Source: CAZTWC01 sp964617105 [NCBI: uncultured Myxococcia bacterium] (lineage in GTDB: Bacteria; CAZTWC01). Taken from it: a DNA stretch of 19,752 nt. Location of the stretch: the NCBI GenBank assembly GCA_964617105.1, contig CAZTWC010000036.1, positions 1 through 19,752 on the forward strand, in the 5' to 3' direction. Numbering within the stretch: position 1 is the first letter of the stretch; every line of letters begins with the position of its first letter. The translations under genes were made by a program, and so were the position numbers. Positions 7,346-14,260 of the stretch are shown here, piece after piece. The notes under the pieces were generated by a model, which ran no database searches, was not told the origin of the DNA, and worked only from the letters and a program-made list of their open reading frames with translations.

Positions 7346-8090
7346 TCAGGGGACTGTGGCGAGTAACCCAACCATAATTCCGTAAGCAGATTTTTCATCC
7401 TCCTGTGGAATGTCCATGTGAATCTCAATTATCAACTCTATTGCCCTATTTATTATAACATTGCACCCCACTGCAAGCGCACCAACGGTAAATTTCCTAC
7501 CCCTACCCCCCTTGAATAGGATTATGATCCAGGCTGAAGTCAATTGCCGAGAGTACCTGGATGGAATCCGACAGCCGATAATGTACCAGGGGAATGAAAT
7601 TGGTAACAAAGTTGATCTCATCCTCGGGGTTTCCTTTATTTCCCATCTGCTCCACAAGGGTGAGTTGGAAGCCCAGGTTTTTTAAGTCTAAATTCATCTC
7701 CGTTCCAATGCCAATCCCACCTCTAGAGCCTATTCCTCCAAATAGATCCATATCAAATCCATTACTATCCAACAGATTATAAAAAAGGCCGAGGCCAAAC
7801 TCCTCCTGACTGGCTTTTAAATGTCCATTGCTCTCCATACCGTAAGTAAACGAACCTGAAAGCAAATCAGTGATACCAACATCAATAGTGCTGTCCCAAC
7901 GAAGGGTTGCTTTTCCCCTATCTTTTGAAAATTCATTGAGGTTGCTCACTGTTAAATAGGTTTCAAAATCTGAAACTCCCAACTCAAAAGGTTCTGTGGT
8001 GTCAAGGGCAGAGGCAGGCCTGCCTGGGACCATCACCAATGAGAAAAAAACAACAATCGTTGCGACAACATATACATTCATATTTTTCAT
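7346..8090 (-). pseudogene. Small outer-membrane beta-barrel-like protein, frameshifted in a G6 tract
   Basis: The N-terminal frame (8090-7503) encodes a signal peptide (VVATIVVFFSLVMV, cleavage near ASA-LD) and alternating amphipathic strands rich in Gly and aromatic residues (FGLGLFYNLLDSNGFDMDLF, GGIGSRGGIGIGTEMNL). It stops right after HNPIQGG at the run GGGGGG (7506-7511). Removing one G joins it to a second frame that continues GRKFTVGALAVGCNVIINRA through to LLATVP and stops at 7346. The restored protein has 247 residues. It lies between feoB and the FeoB-associated Cys-rich gene, so an outer-membrane role linked to iron uptake is possible but unproven. The indel may be a sequencing error, true loss or on/off phase variation. 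AAAGGAT precedes ATG 8090. Confidence 0.75.
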
Positions 8091-8178
8091 CTTTATTATC
8101 CTTTATTCTGTTAAGAAATGAATATAAAAAAGTGAATTTGACAGCCAGTAATTGCATTTTTAAACCACAAAGCCTTAC

Positions 8179-10347
8179 TCATGCCATCAGAAATGATCCA
8201 ACCTGGTAAAAAATCAGCGAGATAAAGTAGGCCAATGCAGTCAATCCTCCCAACTGCAAAAAAGCCCATTTTATGCTTCCCGTTTCTTTCATGGTCACCG
8301 CAATGGTCGCCATACACGGGGCTGAGATAAGGAGAAAAAGCATCAAGGAAAATGCCACGAGGGGTGAATACTGTGATCGCAGTTTCCCCCGTAAATCCTT
8401 TGACTCTTCATTGGCTTCACCAATGGAGTAAACAATGCCCATTTGGGCCACAAAAACCTCCTTGGCTGCAAATGCACCAATGATGGCCGTGCCAATTTTC
8501 CAATCAAAGCCCAATGGTGCCAGAATTGGTTCCAATCCTTTGCCAATCCTGCCAGACAGGGAGTATTCCAGATCTTCTGATGCCCGGATATTGTTTAATT
8601 CTGCCTGGGTGATTCTTTTTATTCCACCAGGGGACTCACCCCTTTTTAGCCCTGTTTCCATTTCTGAGACAACCTGGATAGTGCCATTTGTGGTATCGCT
8701 GTCCACGGAGTATGTTTCCTTCTTTGGAAATGAGGTGGCAGCCCACATCAAAATCGAGATGGCCAAAATAATGGTTCCAGCTTTTTTAAGGTAGTGCCAG
8801 GATTTTTCCATCATCTTTAGGGTAACGGCTTTAAATGTTGGTAAACGGTATGGGGGCAACTCCATGACAAAGGGGGCCTCTTCCCCCTTTAAGACTGTGG
8901 TCCTGAGCAGTTTGGCCAGCACTAGTGCCAGACCGATGCCCATGATATAGATCAGCCACAACATGGTTGCCTGTATCTCTTTTACAAAAAAAGCCGGGAT
9001 CAAAAGCAGCCAGATTGGGAGCCTCGCACCGCAGGAAATCAAGGGGAGAACCATGATTGTGCTCAGGCGGTCTTTTTCATTTTCAATGGTGCGGGTGGCC
9101 ATGATACCAGGTACGGAACAGCCAAATCCTGTAACCAATGGAACAAAACTTTTGCCATGTAAGCCGAATTTGTGGAGAAACTTGTCCGTGAGAAAAGCGG
9201 CCCTGGCCATGTAACCGGTGTCTTCCATCAGGGCCAAGCCCAAAAAAAGAAGAACAATATTGGGCAAGAAAACCAAGACTCCCCCAACCCCAGCGATAAT
9301 GCCATCCACAATAAGGGATTTGAGCAGTGATTCTGAATCCTGGGGCCAAAGTCCCTGGATAAGAGGGGAAAGCCAGGCAAAAAAAGACTCAATCCAACCC
9401 ATGGGAAGTTCGCCAATAGTAAATGTAAGCCAAAAAATCCCATACATGGCAGTAAAAAAGAACGGAAATCCTAAAACTCGGTTGCAAAGAACCTTGTCAA
9501 CCATGTCTGAGGTTTTTCTGGCTGTTTTCCTGGGTTTTCTGGTAATGGTTTCTTCTAGCAAGCCACGGATAAAACCGTATTGCCTGTCTGCAAGGTAAGT
9601 GTTCACCGGAAGGCCGCTATTGCTTTCGATTTGAGCCCCAATCCGCGCCACCTCAGCCAGCATCCCTTCGCTCTGTTTCACTGACTTTTTTATCCACTGG
9701 ATTGTATCATTGTCCCCTTCCAGGGCTTTCAAAGTTATCCATTCATTGGTGTAAGTATTTGTGTTTTGTAAAAATTCATTTAAGCGATTTTGAGCCTCGT
9801 AAAAGGACTCTCCCAGGTCCAATTTACTTTCATAATTAGGCATTAATATAGCCTTCTCTATAGCCTTTTTTAATCCATCAATCCCTTTGCCCCGGTTTCC
9901 AACAGTTTCTACAACTGGAAATCCCAACAATTTTTCCATCAAGCCTGTATCCACTACCTGGCCGGCCTGTTTTGCCTCATCAGACATATTCAAAGCCAGG
10001 ACTATGTTGGCGCCAATAGCCATAATTTGGGTGAGCAAGTATAAGTTGCGCTGCAGGTTGGTCGAATCAGCTACCACAACCGTAACCCGCACTCCTTTTC
10101 GAACCAGTTCCTCCCTGGCAATACGCTCCTCCGGCGAATAGGAGGTCAAACTGTAAGTGCCGGGTAAGTCCCAAATTTGGAAACATTTGCCATCCTGTTC
10201 ATAGGTTCCCTCCTTTGACTCCACCGTCACGCCGGGATAGTTACCCACCTTCTGTCTTGCCCCTGTGAGCGCATTGAATATACTGGTTTTTCCCGAATTG
10301 GGATTTCCCGCAAGCACAACACTTGCATAAACTTTTTCCTGTGCCAC
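8179..10347 (-). CDS. feoB: Ferrous iron transporter FeoB
   Basis: The 722-residue inner-membrane Fe(II) transporter has full family length. The N-terminal GTPase domain carries G1 GNPNSGKTS (14-22), G3 DLPG (60-63) and G4 NMSD (120-123), followed by a helical guanine-dissociation-inhibitor-like region. The membrane part has two nucleoside-recognition 'gate' repeats with the conserved segments LVTGFGCSVPGIMATRT and SCGARLPIWLLL. The second gate ends near SAPCMATIAVTMKETG. A polar, Ser/Thr-rich insertion (TYSVDSDTTNGTIQVVSEME) lies before the last helices. Start codon GTG 10347 has AAGGAGG with a 5-nt gap and lies 22 bp after the feoA stop. Import of Fe(II) under anoxic conditions fits the other features of the window. 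Confidence 0.97.
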   Translation of the reverse strand: MAQEKVYASVVLAGNPNSGKTSIFNALTGARQKVGNYPGVTVESKEGTYEQDGKCFQIWDLPGTYSLTSYSPEERIAREELVRKGVRVTVVVADSTNLQRNLYLLTQIMAIGANIVLALNMSDEAKQAGQVVDTGLMEKLLGFPVVETVGNRGKGIDGLKKAIEKAILMPNYESKLDLGESFYEAQNRLNEFLQNTNTYTNEWITLKALEGDNDTIQWIKKSVKQSEGMLAEVARIGAQIESNSGLPVNTYLADRQYGFIRGLLEETITRKPRKTARKTSDMVDKVLCNRVLGFPFFFTAMYGIFWLTFTIGELPMGWIESFFAWLSPLIQGLWPQDSESLLKSLIVDGIIAGVGGVLVFLPNIVLLFLGLALMEDTGYMARAAFLTDKFLHKFGLHGKSFVPLVTGFGCSVPGIMATRTIENEKDRLSTIMVLPLISCGARLPIWLLLIPAFFVKEIQATMLWLIYIMGIGLALVLAKLLRTTVLKGEEAPFVMELPPYRLPTFKAVTLKMMEKSWHYLKKAGTIILAISILMWAATSFPKKETYSVDSDTTNGTIQVVSEMETGLKRGESPGGIKRITQAELNNIRASEDLEYSLSGRIGKGLEPILAPLGFDWKIGTAIIGAFAAKEVFVAQMGIVYSIGEANEESKDLRGKLRSQYSPLVAFSLMLFLLISAPCMATIAVTMKETGSIKWAFLQLGGLTALAYFISLIFYQVGSFLMA

Positions 10348-10369
10348 TTAAACCTCCTTAGATCATTGA

Positions 10370-10603
10370 CTAAAAAATATTTACTACAATCCGCTCGGCT
10401 TCATGCTTTCTCAAACTCAACTGGGATCCCTGAAGCATTATCCAGAGGGGGTCTCCAGTGGGCGCAATTCTCTCCAGTTCCAGGTGGGTTTTTGGCAGCA
10501 GTCCCATGTCAAGCAAGCGCTGGCCAATTGCACCCCTGGTCTGGATTTCAACGATATTGCCGCTATCACCTGGTTCTAGTTCGGATAATCGTTTTGTGTA
10601 CAT
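10370..10603 (-). CDS. feoA: FeoA, SH3-like partner of FeoB
   Basis: The 77-residue cytoplasmic protein is of normal family length and has the FeoA pattern: LSELEPGDSGNIVEI, then the conserved turn GAIGQRLLDMGLLPKTHLELER, then DPLWIMLQGSQLSLRKHEAERI. It is an SH3-like beta-barrel that modulates FeoB activity. ATG 10603 follows AGAGGAG at 5 nt. It sits 22 bp upstream of feoB and downstream of an MntR/DtxR-type operator-like repeat at 10725-10754. Confidence 0.96.
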   Translation of the reverse strand: MYTKRLSELEPGDSGNIVEIQTRGAIGQRLLDMGLLPKTHLELERIAPTGDPLWIMLQGSQLSLRKHEAERIVVNIF

Positions 10604-10724
10604 GTTTTCTCCTCTGTTAGTTGATGGGCTTTATTTATTGGCAGTCTAAAATCCACTGATTCTTTATAAAAAACTTGATTAGAACTTCCAGTCGGCCTGG
10701 CATTTACTCATTATTAATTGGCAA

Positions 10725-10754
10725 AAACATAGTTAGTAGCGCTTAACTATGTTT
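10725..10754. promoter_or_regulatory. MntR/DtxR-type operator-like inverted repeat upstream of feoAB
   Basis: Perfect 11-bp arms AAACATAGTTA and TAACTATGTTT flank an 8-nt spacer, about 120 bp upstream of feoA and between it and the DtxR-family gene. The AACATAG/CTATGTT arms resemble the MntR box of enterobacterial mntH. On the minus strand the repeat is followed by five T, so a terminator for the regulator gene is a second possibility; the high symmetry and position favour an operator. Confidence 0.6.
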
Positions 10755-10799
10755 GGCTTTCCTAACTTTTAAGCCAAAAAAAATGTAACCACTTTAATT

Positions 10800-11312
10800 T
10801 CATCTGGTTTTATTTAGTTTTTTCAAACATTGCTCCAGACATTTTGGACATTTTTTATTTCGTTTACCATGTTTATAAAAATGGGTGAACTTCTTTACCC
10901 AGTCATCTCCAGTGCGCGGGCACTCTTTTACAAAAGAGATGAATTTAATTAATCTGTCCATGACCGGCTGGCTGATCACGTGCTCCATGCGGCAAGCGGT
11001 TTCGGATGCCTGCTCCTGATCAAGGGCAAGTATTTCCAATAGAAACTGCTGTAAGACATGGTGGCGGTTGCTAATGTCTCTGGCAAGCGACTCCCCTTCA
11101 GGGGTTAACGTGATAATTTCGTAAGGTTGGTAATTTATAAGCCCTTTTTTGGTTAATGATTGGAGAGCTCCTGTGACAGAGGAGTTATTTACCTTGAGAA
11201 TTTTGGCGATATCTTTCACACGAGCCACTTTGTTTTCCTTGACTGTGTGAAAAATGGCCTCCAGGTAATCTTCAAGGCTGGCACTTAAGGTTATTGTGAT
11301 TGTTTCGGACAT
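10800..11312 (-). CDS. DtxR/MntR-family metal-dependent repressor
   Basis: The 170-residue regulator has an N-terminal winged helix (LEDYLEAIFHTVKE, VKDIAKILKVNNSSVTGALQ, LTKKGLINYQ) and a dimerisation/metal domain (SNRHHVLQQFL, ACRMEHVIS). Metal ligands can be aligned as D15 and E18 (MntR-like LEDYLEAI), H84, then C107, E110 and H111. The mix of MntR-type and DtxR-type residues leaves Fe versus Mn specificity open. A Cys cluster KCPKCLEQC lies near the C-terminus; there is no SH3-like domain. The frame stays open to 11519, but ATG 11312 begins where family homology starts. No clear ribosome site is visible. The gene sits upstream of feoAB on the same strand and probably represses it when metal is abundant. 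Confidence 0.88.
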   Translation of the reverse strand: MSETITITLSASLEDYLEAIFHTVKENKVARVKDIAKILKVNNSSVTGALQSLTKKGLINYQPYEIITLTPEGESLARDISNRHHVLQQFLLEILALDQEQASETACRMEHVISQPVMDRLIKFISFVKECPRTGDDWVKKFTHFYKHGKRNKKCPKCLEQCLKKLNKTR

Positions 11313-11336
11313 TTTGTTTTGAGTATTGTGTCTTTC

Positions 11337-11362
11337 AGTTAGATTGTTCGCCTCTCCTAACT
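11337..11362. promoter_or_regulatory. Inverted repeat AGTTAG-N14-CTAACT upstream of the DtxR-family gene
   Basis: Six-bp arms start about 25 bp upstream of the regulator's ATG. The AGTTA/TAACT half sites are also the inner half sites of the feo operator-like repeat (10725-10754), so this may be an autoregulatory site. TCCTAACTT recurs at about 10759 and 11615 as well. Confidence 0.35.
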
Positions 11363-11523
11363 TATTTTGTACCAGCAAAAAATTAATGTCAAGTAGATTT
11401 TGAGGAATATCAAACAAACACTGAAGGATATTCTTCAACTCTTTTAGTCCCGTCCTAATCGCATCTTTGTAACATATTGAATTTATAGCGTTTATTGAGA
11501 CTGCAGCCATCTGGCACATTTAA

Positions 11524-11541
11524 TGCATAAAATTTCATGCA
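11524..11541. promoter_or_regulatory. Near-perfect 18-bp palindrome between the DtxR and ECF genes
   Basis: TGCAT-AAAATTTC-ATGCA is symmetric except for one base pair. It lies about 35 bp upstream of the -35-like element of the ECF promoter, in the divergent region. It may be an operator; no regulator can be named. Confidence 0.3.
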
Positions 11542-11559
11542 AGATAGTTCATTTTCCAG

Positions 11560-11588
11560 GGAACTTTCAAAACAAATTCAAGGTATAG
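11560..11588 (+). promoter_or_regulatory. Candidate ECF-type promoter of the sigma operon
   Basis: GGAACTT (11560-11566), a classical ECF -35 element, is followed after 16 nt by GTATAG (11583-11588). It lies about 65 bp upstream of the ECF gene, as expected for autoregulation. Confidence 0.45.
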
Positions 11589-11651
11589 AGAAGAATAACT
11601 TGGAATTTTACCTGCTCCTAACTTCAGAACCTATGGACAATTAAAGGGAAC

Positions 11652-12257
11652 ATGTTCGGTATTTTTTCACAAAAAAGACTGATAAAAAAAGCGAAGCAAG
11701 GGGACCATTTCGCCTTTGAAAGACTCGTGAAACCTCAGATGCAGCCCGTGTACCGTTCTGCCTTTTACCTGGCAGGCGGAAAAGAGGATTTGGCCTGGGA
11801 TCTCTTTCAAACCACCTTTACCCGTGCATTTATCTCCTTTGATACTTTCATTGAAAATGCCCCTTTGAAACCCTGGTTGAATAAAATCCTGCACAATGCC
11901 TTTTATGACCATCTTGGCAAAAACAAAAAAAAGAAAGAAATCCTGGTGGATTCAATTGAAGAATTTCCTGCACATAAACCGGCAGGAATAGTTGAAAAAC
12001 AAGAGGATCCCCTGGAGAACCTCATGGTCGAAGAAACAAAGAAATGCCTCCATGAACTGATTGGACAGTTGTCCCCCAAATTAAGGGAGATCATCATCCT
12101 TTGCGAAATCCAGGAAATGACCAATGAAGAAGTTCAAATCATCACGGGTCTTCCTGAGGGAACCATTAAATCCAGGCTTTATCGGTCCCGGGAAGCCTTA
12201 AAAAAAATAATTTTACAAAACAGGGAACTTTTTTTTCCTGCTGGCGGTAGAGGGTAG
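11652..12257 (+). CDS. ECF-type RNA polymerase sigma factor
   Basis: The 201-residue protein has sigma region 2 (GDHFAFERLVKPQMQPVYRS, AWDLFQTTFTRAFISFDTF, PWLNKILHNAFYDHL) and region 4 (LSPKLREIIILCEIQEMTNEEV, ITGLPEGTIKSRLYRSREAL) joined by a charged linker (about 95-130), with no regions 1 or 3. AAAGGGA lies just before ATG 11652. An ECF-like promoter upstream suggests autoregulation. The next gene encodes a zinc-finger anti-sigma factor, and two exported proteins follow. The sigma factor probably answers an envelope signal and drives the operon. The signal is unknown; the Met/His-rich target suggests metals. Confidence 0.93.
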   Translation: MFGIFSQKRLIKKAKQGDHFAFERLVKPQMQPVYRSAFYLAGGKEDLAWDLFQTTFTRAFISFDTFIENAPLKPWLNKILHNAFYDHLGKNKKKKEILVDSIEEFPAHKPAGIVEKQEDPLENLMVEETKKCLHELIGQLSPKLREIIILCEIQEMTNEEVQIITGLPEGTIKSRLYRSREALKKIILQNRELFFPAGGRG

Positions 12258-12287
12258 TGAAAAGGGAAACAATTGGGAGCAAAAAAA

Positions 12288-13067
12288 GTGGACTGCAAGG
12301 ATTTTAAAAACAGGGTGGAAAAAAGGGGACTCAAAAAGATGTCCAAAGAATGCAAAAACCACCTGGAATCCTGCCAAGGCTGCAGCCAATGGTTTGCCGG
12401 ATTCCGAAAACTGAAAAGCCTATTCAAAGATTTACCTGATATCCCCTTACCTGGAGGGATTGTGGCGGAACTGAACTGGAACCTGGCAAAAGCATCCAGG
12501 CAAATTAAAAAAAGGGAGATAGAGGAATCCAAAAACTGGTTTAATCCTTTTCTTGTCCCGGTTTCTTTTGTGGCCCTTTTGACCCTGGTTATTTTTGTTT
12601 TCAAAATGGTTCCCGGGGAATTGGTAATCCAAAGGGGACAATACCTGGAAGTAGAGTTAGAGGTTAGGGCTAAAGAGAAAATTAATAATGTATTTGTAGA
12701 AGTCAAGTTGCCAGGAGGTCTCCAATTGGCCACCAGGAAGGAGGATTTGAAAAATGCCGACAGGATCGGGTGGAACACTGGATTCACCCCGGGCATAAAC
12801 CGTTATCCCCTGGTTGTAAAGGGAAAAAAGCCTGGGAAATACAACCTGGTGGTTACGCTTGCATCCGGGCAAGTCAGGTTCCAGACCGATTTGGAAGTGA
12901 CCATTGTAAAAGACCATAAGAGTTGGTCTTTTTTACCCATAAAAAAATGGATGGGGGAAACATTCATTTTGGATAAAACCCATAACAACCAGAGGCGCCT
13001 GACCCTTGTCTGGCCAACCAGGGAGGGCGCCGGGGGGGTGTCCGTCCGAATGAACCGTGACGGATGA
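12288..13067 (+). CDS. Membrane-anchored zinc-finger anti-sigma factor
   Basis: About 259 residues, type II inner-membrane topology. The N-terminal cytoplasmic part carries a zinc-finger motif H-x3-C-x2-C (CKNHLESCQGCSQW), as in ZAS anti-sigma factors that bind an ECF sigma. One membrane helix follows (VPVSFVALLTLVIFVFKMV). The periplasmic part is a beta-rich domain (EVELEVRAKEKINNVFVEV, LPGGLQL, GKYNLVVTLASGQVRFQTDL) that looks immunoglobulin- or CARDB-like and may be the sensor. GTG 12288 is preferred, with GGGAG 8 nt upstream; TTG 12273 with AGGGA 5 nt upstream is an alternative. The gene starts about 30 bp after the sigma gene, so the two are probably co-transcribed. Confidence 0.78.
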   Translation: MDCKDFKNRVEKRGLKKMSKECKNHLESCQGCSQWFAGFRKLKSLFKDLPDIPLPGGIVAELNWNLAKASRQIKKREIEESKNWFNPFLVPVSFVALLTLVIFVFKMVPGELVIQRGQYLEVELEVRAKEKINNVFVEVKLPGGLQLATRKEDLKNADRIGWNTGFTPGINRYPLVVKGKKPGKYNLVVTLASGQVRFQTDLEVTIVKDHKSWSFLPIKKWMGETFILDKTHNNQRRLTLVWPTREGAGGVSVRMNRDG

Positions 13068-13105
13068 TTTTATTTTAAAGAGCAATGATAATAAAGGAGA
13101 ATATC

Positions 13106-14146
13106 ATGGAACAGTTATTGAAAAAAACAGCAATTTTCATGGGAATCATCATGGTCCCTTCCCTCTCGTGGGCAGCCCTGGACATCGACGTGAACCTCGA
13201 AGGAAAAAACCTGGAACCGGGTAAGGTGGCTTTTGCTATTGACCGGGCTGATGCATCTTTGGAAAAACTGCTCGCCTACCGTATAGACGGCAAGCAAGGA
13301 CAAAATAAAGGGAATGATTCCCATATGGACAATAAAAATCACGAGTCTGGGGTTAAGATCCATGAAGGGGATTCCCAGAAAGAAAAAAAAGAAAAGAAAA
13401 AGCAGAAGGGAAAAAAATCCAGCAAAAAAGGGAAGCCCTTCGGGCTTTCAAAACCTGGGGACAAGGGGAAAAATGTCCATGACCATGGCAATCATAAGGG
13501 GCACCATGCCAACCCGGTGGATGCAAAGGACATGATGCCAGAAGGTCACATGGGTATGATGCACGGTTCCGGGATGATGGGGGGCAGCGAAGATAAAGGG
13601 AAAAAAGGAAAAGGAACCGCCGGGGGCAAAGGCATGAATAATAAGGGCGGCGGAATGATGGGCAAGGGAAACAAGAGCGGCATGGGACAGGGCGGTCACG
13701 ACCAAATGGGAGGAAGTAAAAAGAATAAAGGCTCGAAGTCATCCAGCCAAAAGGGGGACGGTATGATGCACGAGGGAATTATGGGCAAGGATCACCATCA
13801 TGGGATGATGCACGGCAGCCAGGGAGGAAATGGAAACAAGGGCGGCATGGGGGATCACCATCACGGCAAGGACATGATGGAGCATCACCGCAGGATGCAC
13901 GAGGGCAATTCCGGCATGATGGGGGGAAAACAGGGCCACATGGACGGCATGGGGGATTGCATGATGGGAGGCGGCATGATGGGCCAGGGCGGCAAGAAGT
14001 CTTCTTCCAAGAAATCCTCAGGTAAAAGCAATGGCTCCATGGGTGGCGGTTCCATGGGTGGTGGTCATATGGGCGGAGGCGGCCACATGGGCGGAGGATC
14101 TTCCAAACAGGGGGACAAAAATTCCAAACAGGGGGACAAAAAATAG
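13106..14146 (+). CDS. Secreted Met/His/Gly-rich putative metal-binding protein
   Basis: The 346-residue protein has a signal peptide (residues 1-24, AIFMGIIMVPSLSWA-AL) and a short ordered-looking segment (25-62, DIDVNLEGKNLEPGKVAFAI). A Lys-rich stretch follows (91-125), then about 210 residues of low-complexity Met, His, Gly, Lys and Ser. Clusters such as GHMGMMHGSGMMGG, DHHHGMMHGS, DHHHGKDMMEHHRRMHEG and GGGMMGQGG resemble the Met/His motifs of periplasmic copper or silver binders. There is one Cys (C285). The C-terminal 14 residues are a 7-residue tandem repeat made by an exact 21-bp duplication. AAAGGAG lies 6 nt before ATG 13106; an earlier ATG (13085) lacks that site. I know no named family. 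A role as an extracytoplasmic metal sponge, or as cargo of the next gene's barrel, is inference. Confidence 0.8.
   Translation: MEQLLKKTAIFMGIIMVPSLSWAALDIDVNLEGKNLEPGKVAFAIDRADASLEKLLAYRIDGKQGQNKGNDSHMDNKNHESGVKIHEGDSQKEKKEKKKQKGKKSSKKGKPFGLSKPGDKGKNVHDHGNHKGHHANPVDAKDMMPEGHMGMMHGSGMMGGSEDKGKKGKGTAGGKGMNNKGGGMMGKGNKSGMGQGGHDQMGGSKKNKGSKSSSQKGDGMMHEGIMGKDHHHGMMHGSQGGNGNKGGMGDHHHGKDMMEHHRRMHEGNSGMMGGKQGHMDGMGDCMMGGGMMGQGGKKSSSKKSSGKSNGSMGGGSMGGGHMGGGGHMGGGSSKQGDKNSKQGDKK
14101..14142 (+). repeat. Exact 21-bp tandem duplication at the 3' end of the Met/His-rich gene
   Basis: The unit TTCCAAACAGGGGGACAAAA plus A occurs twice in succession (14101-14121, 14122-14142), just before the TAG. It encodes the C-terminal duplicated peptide SKQGDKN/SKQGDKK and points to recent slippage or recombination. 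Confidence 0.9.
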
Positions 14147-14172
14147 ACCTGAGATTCCTTAAAATGTTGATC

Positions 14173-14209
14173 CTAAATCGAGGGGTCCTATGGGAATTGC
14201 TCGATTTGG
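14173..14209 (+). promoter_or_regulatory. Intercistronic hairpin before the TPR-barrel gene
   Basis: Arms at 14173-14182 and 14200-14209 (core AAATCGAG/CTCGATTT, one G-U pair) enclose a 17-nt loop. There is no T-run, so it is not a classical terminator. It may be an RNA processing or stability element that gives different levels of the Met/His-rich protein and the barrel protein. Confidence 0.35.
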
Positions 14210-14260
14210 GGATATATTGGAAATATTGAGTTGCAGGTTCCAGGAATAAGAGAAGGAAAT

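Noticed and set aside
11313-11519. 69-codon N-terminal extension of the DtxR-family gene
   Set aside because: The frame is open, but the extension is unlike the family, and the family-typical N-terminus starts at 11312.
13353-13939. Long antisense frames over the Met/His-rich gene, with Cys/His-rich translations
   Set aside because: They mirror the biased sense codons (GGC, ATG, CAC), have no ribosome sites and no family resemblance.
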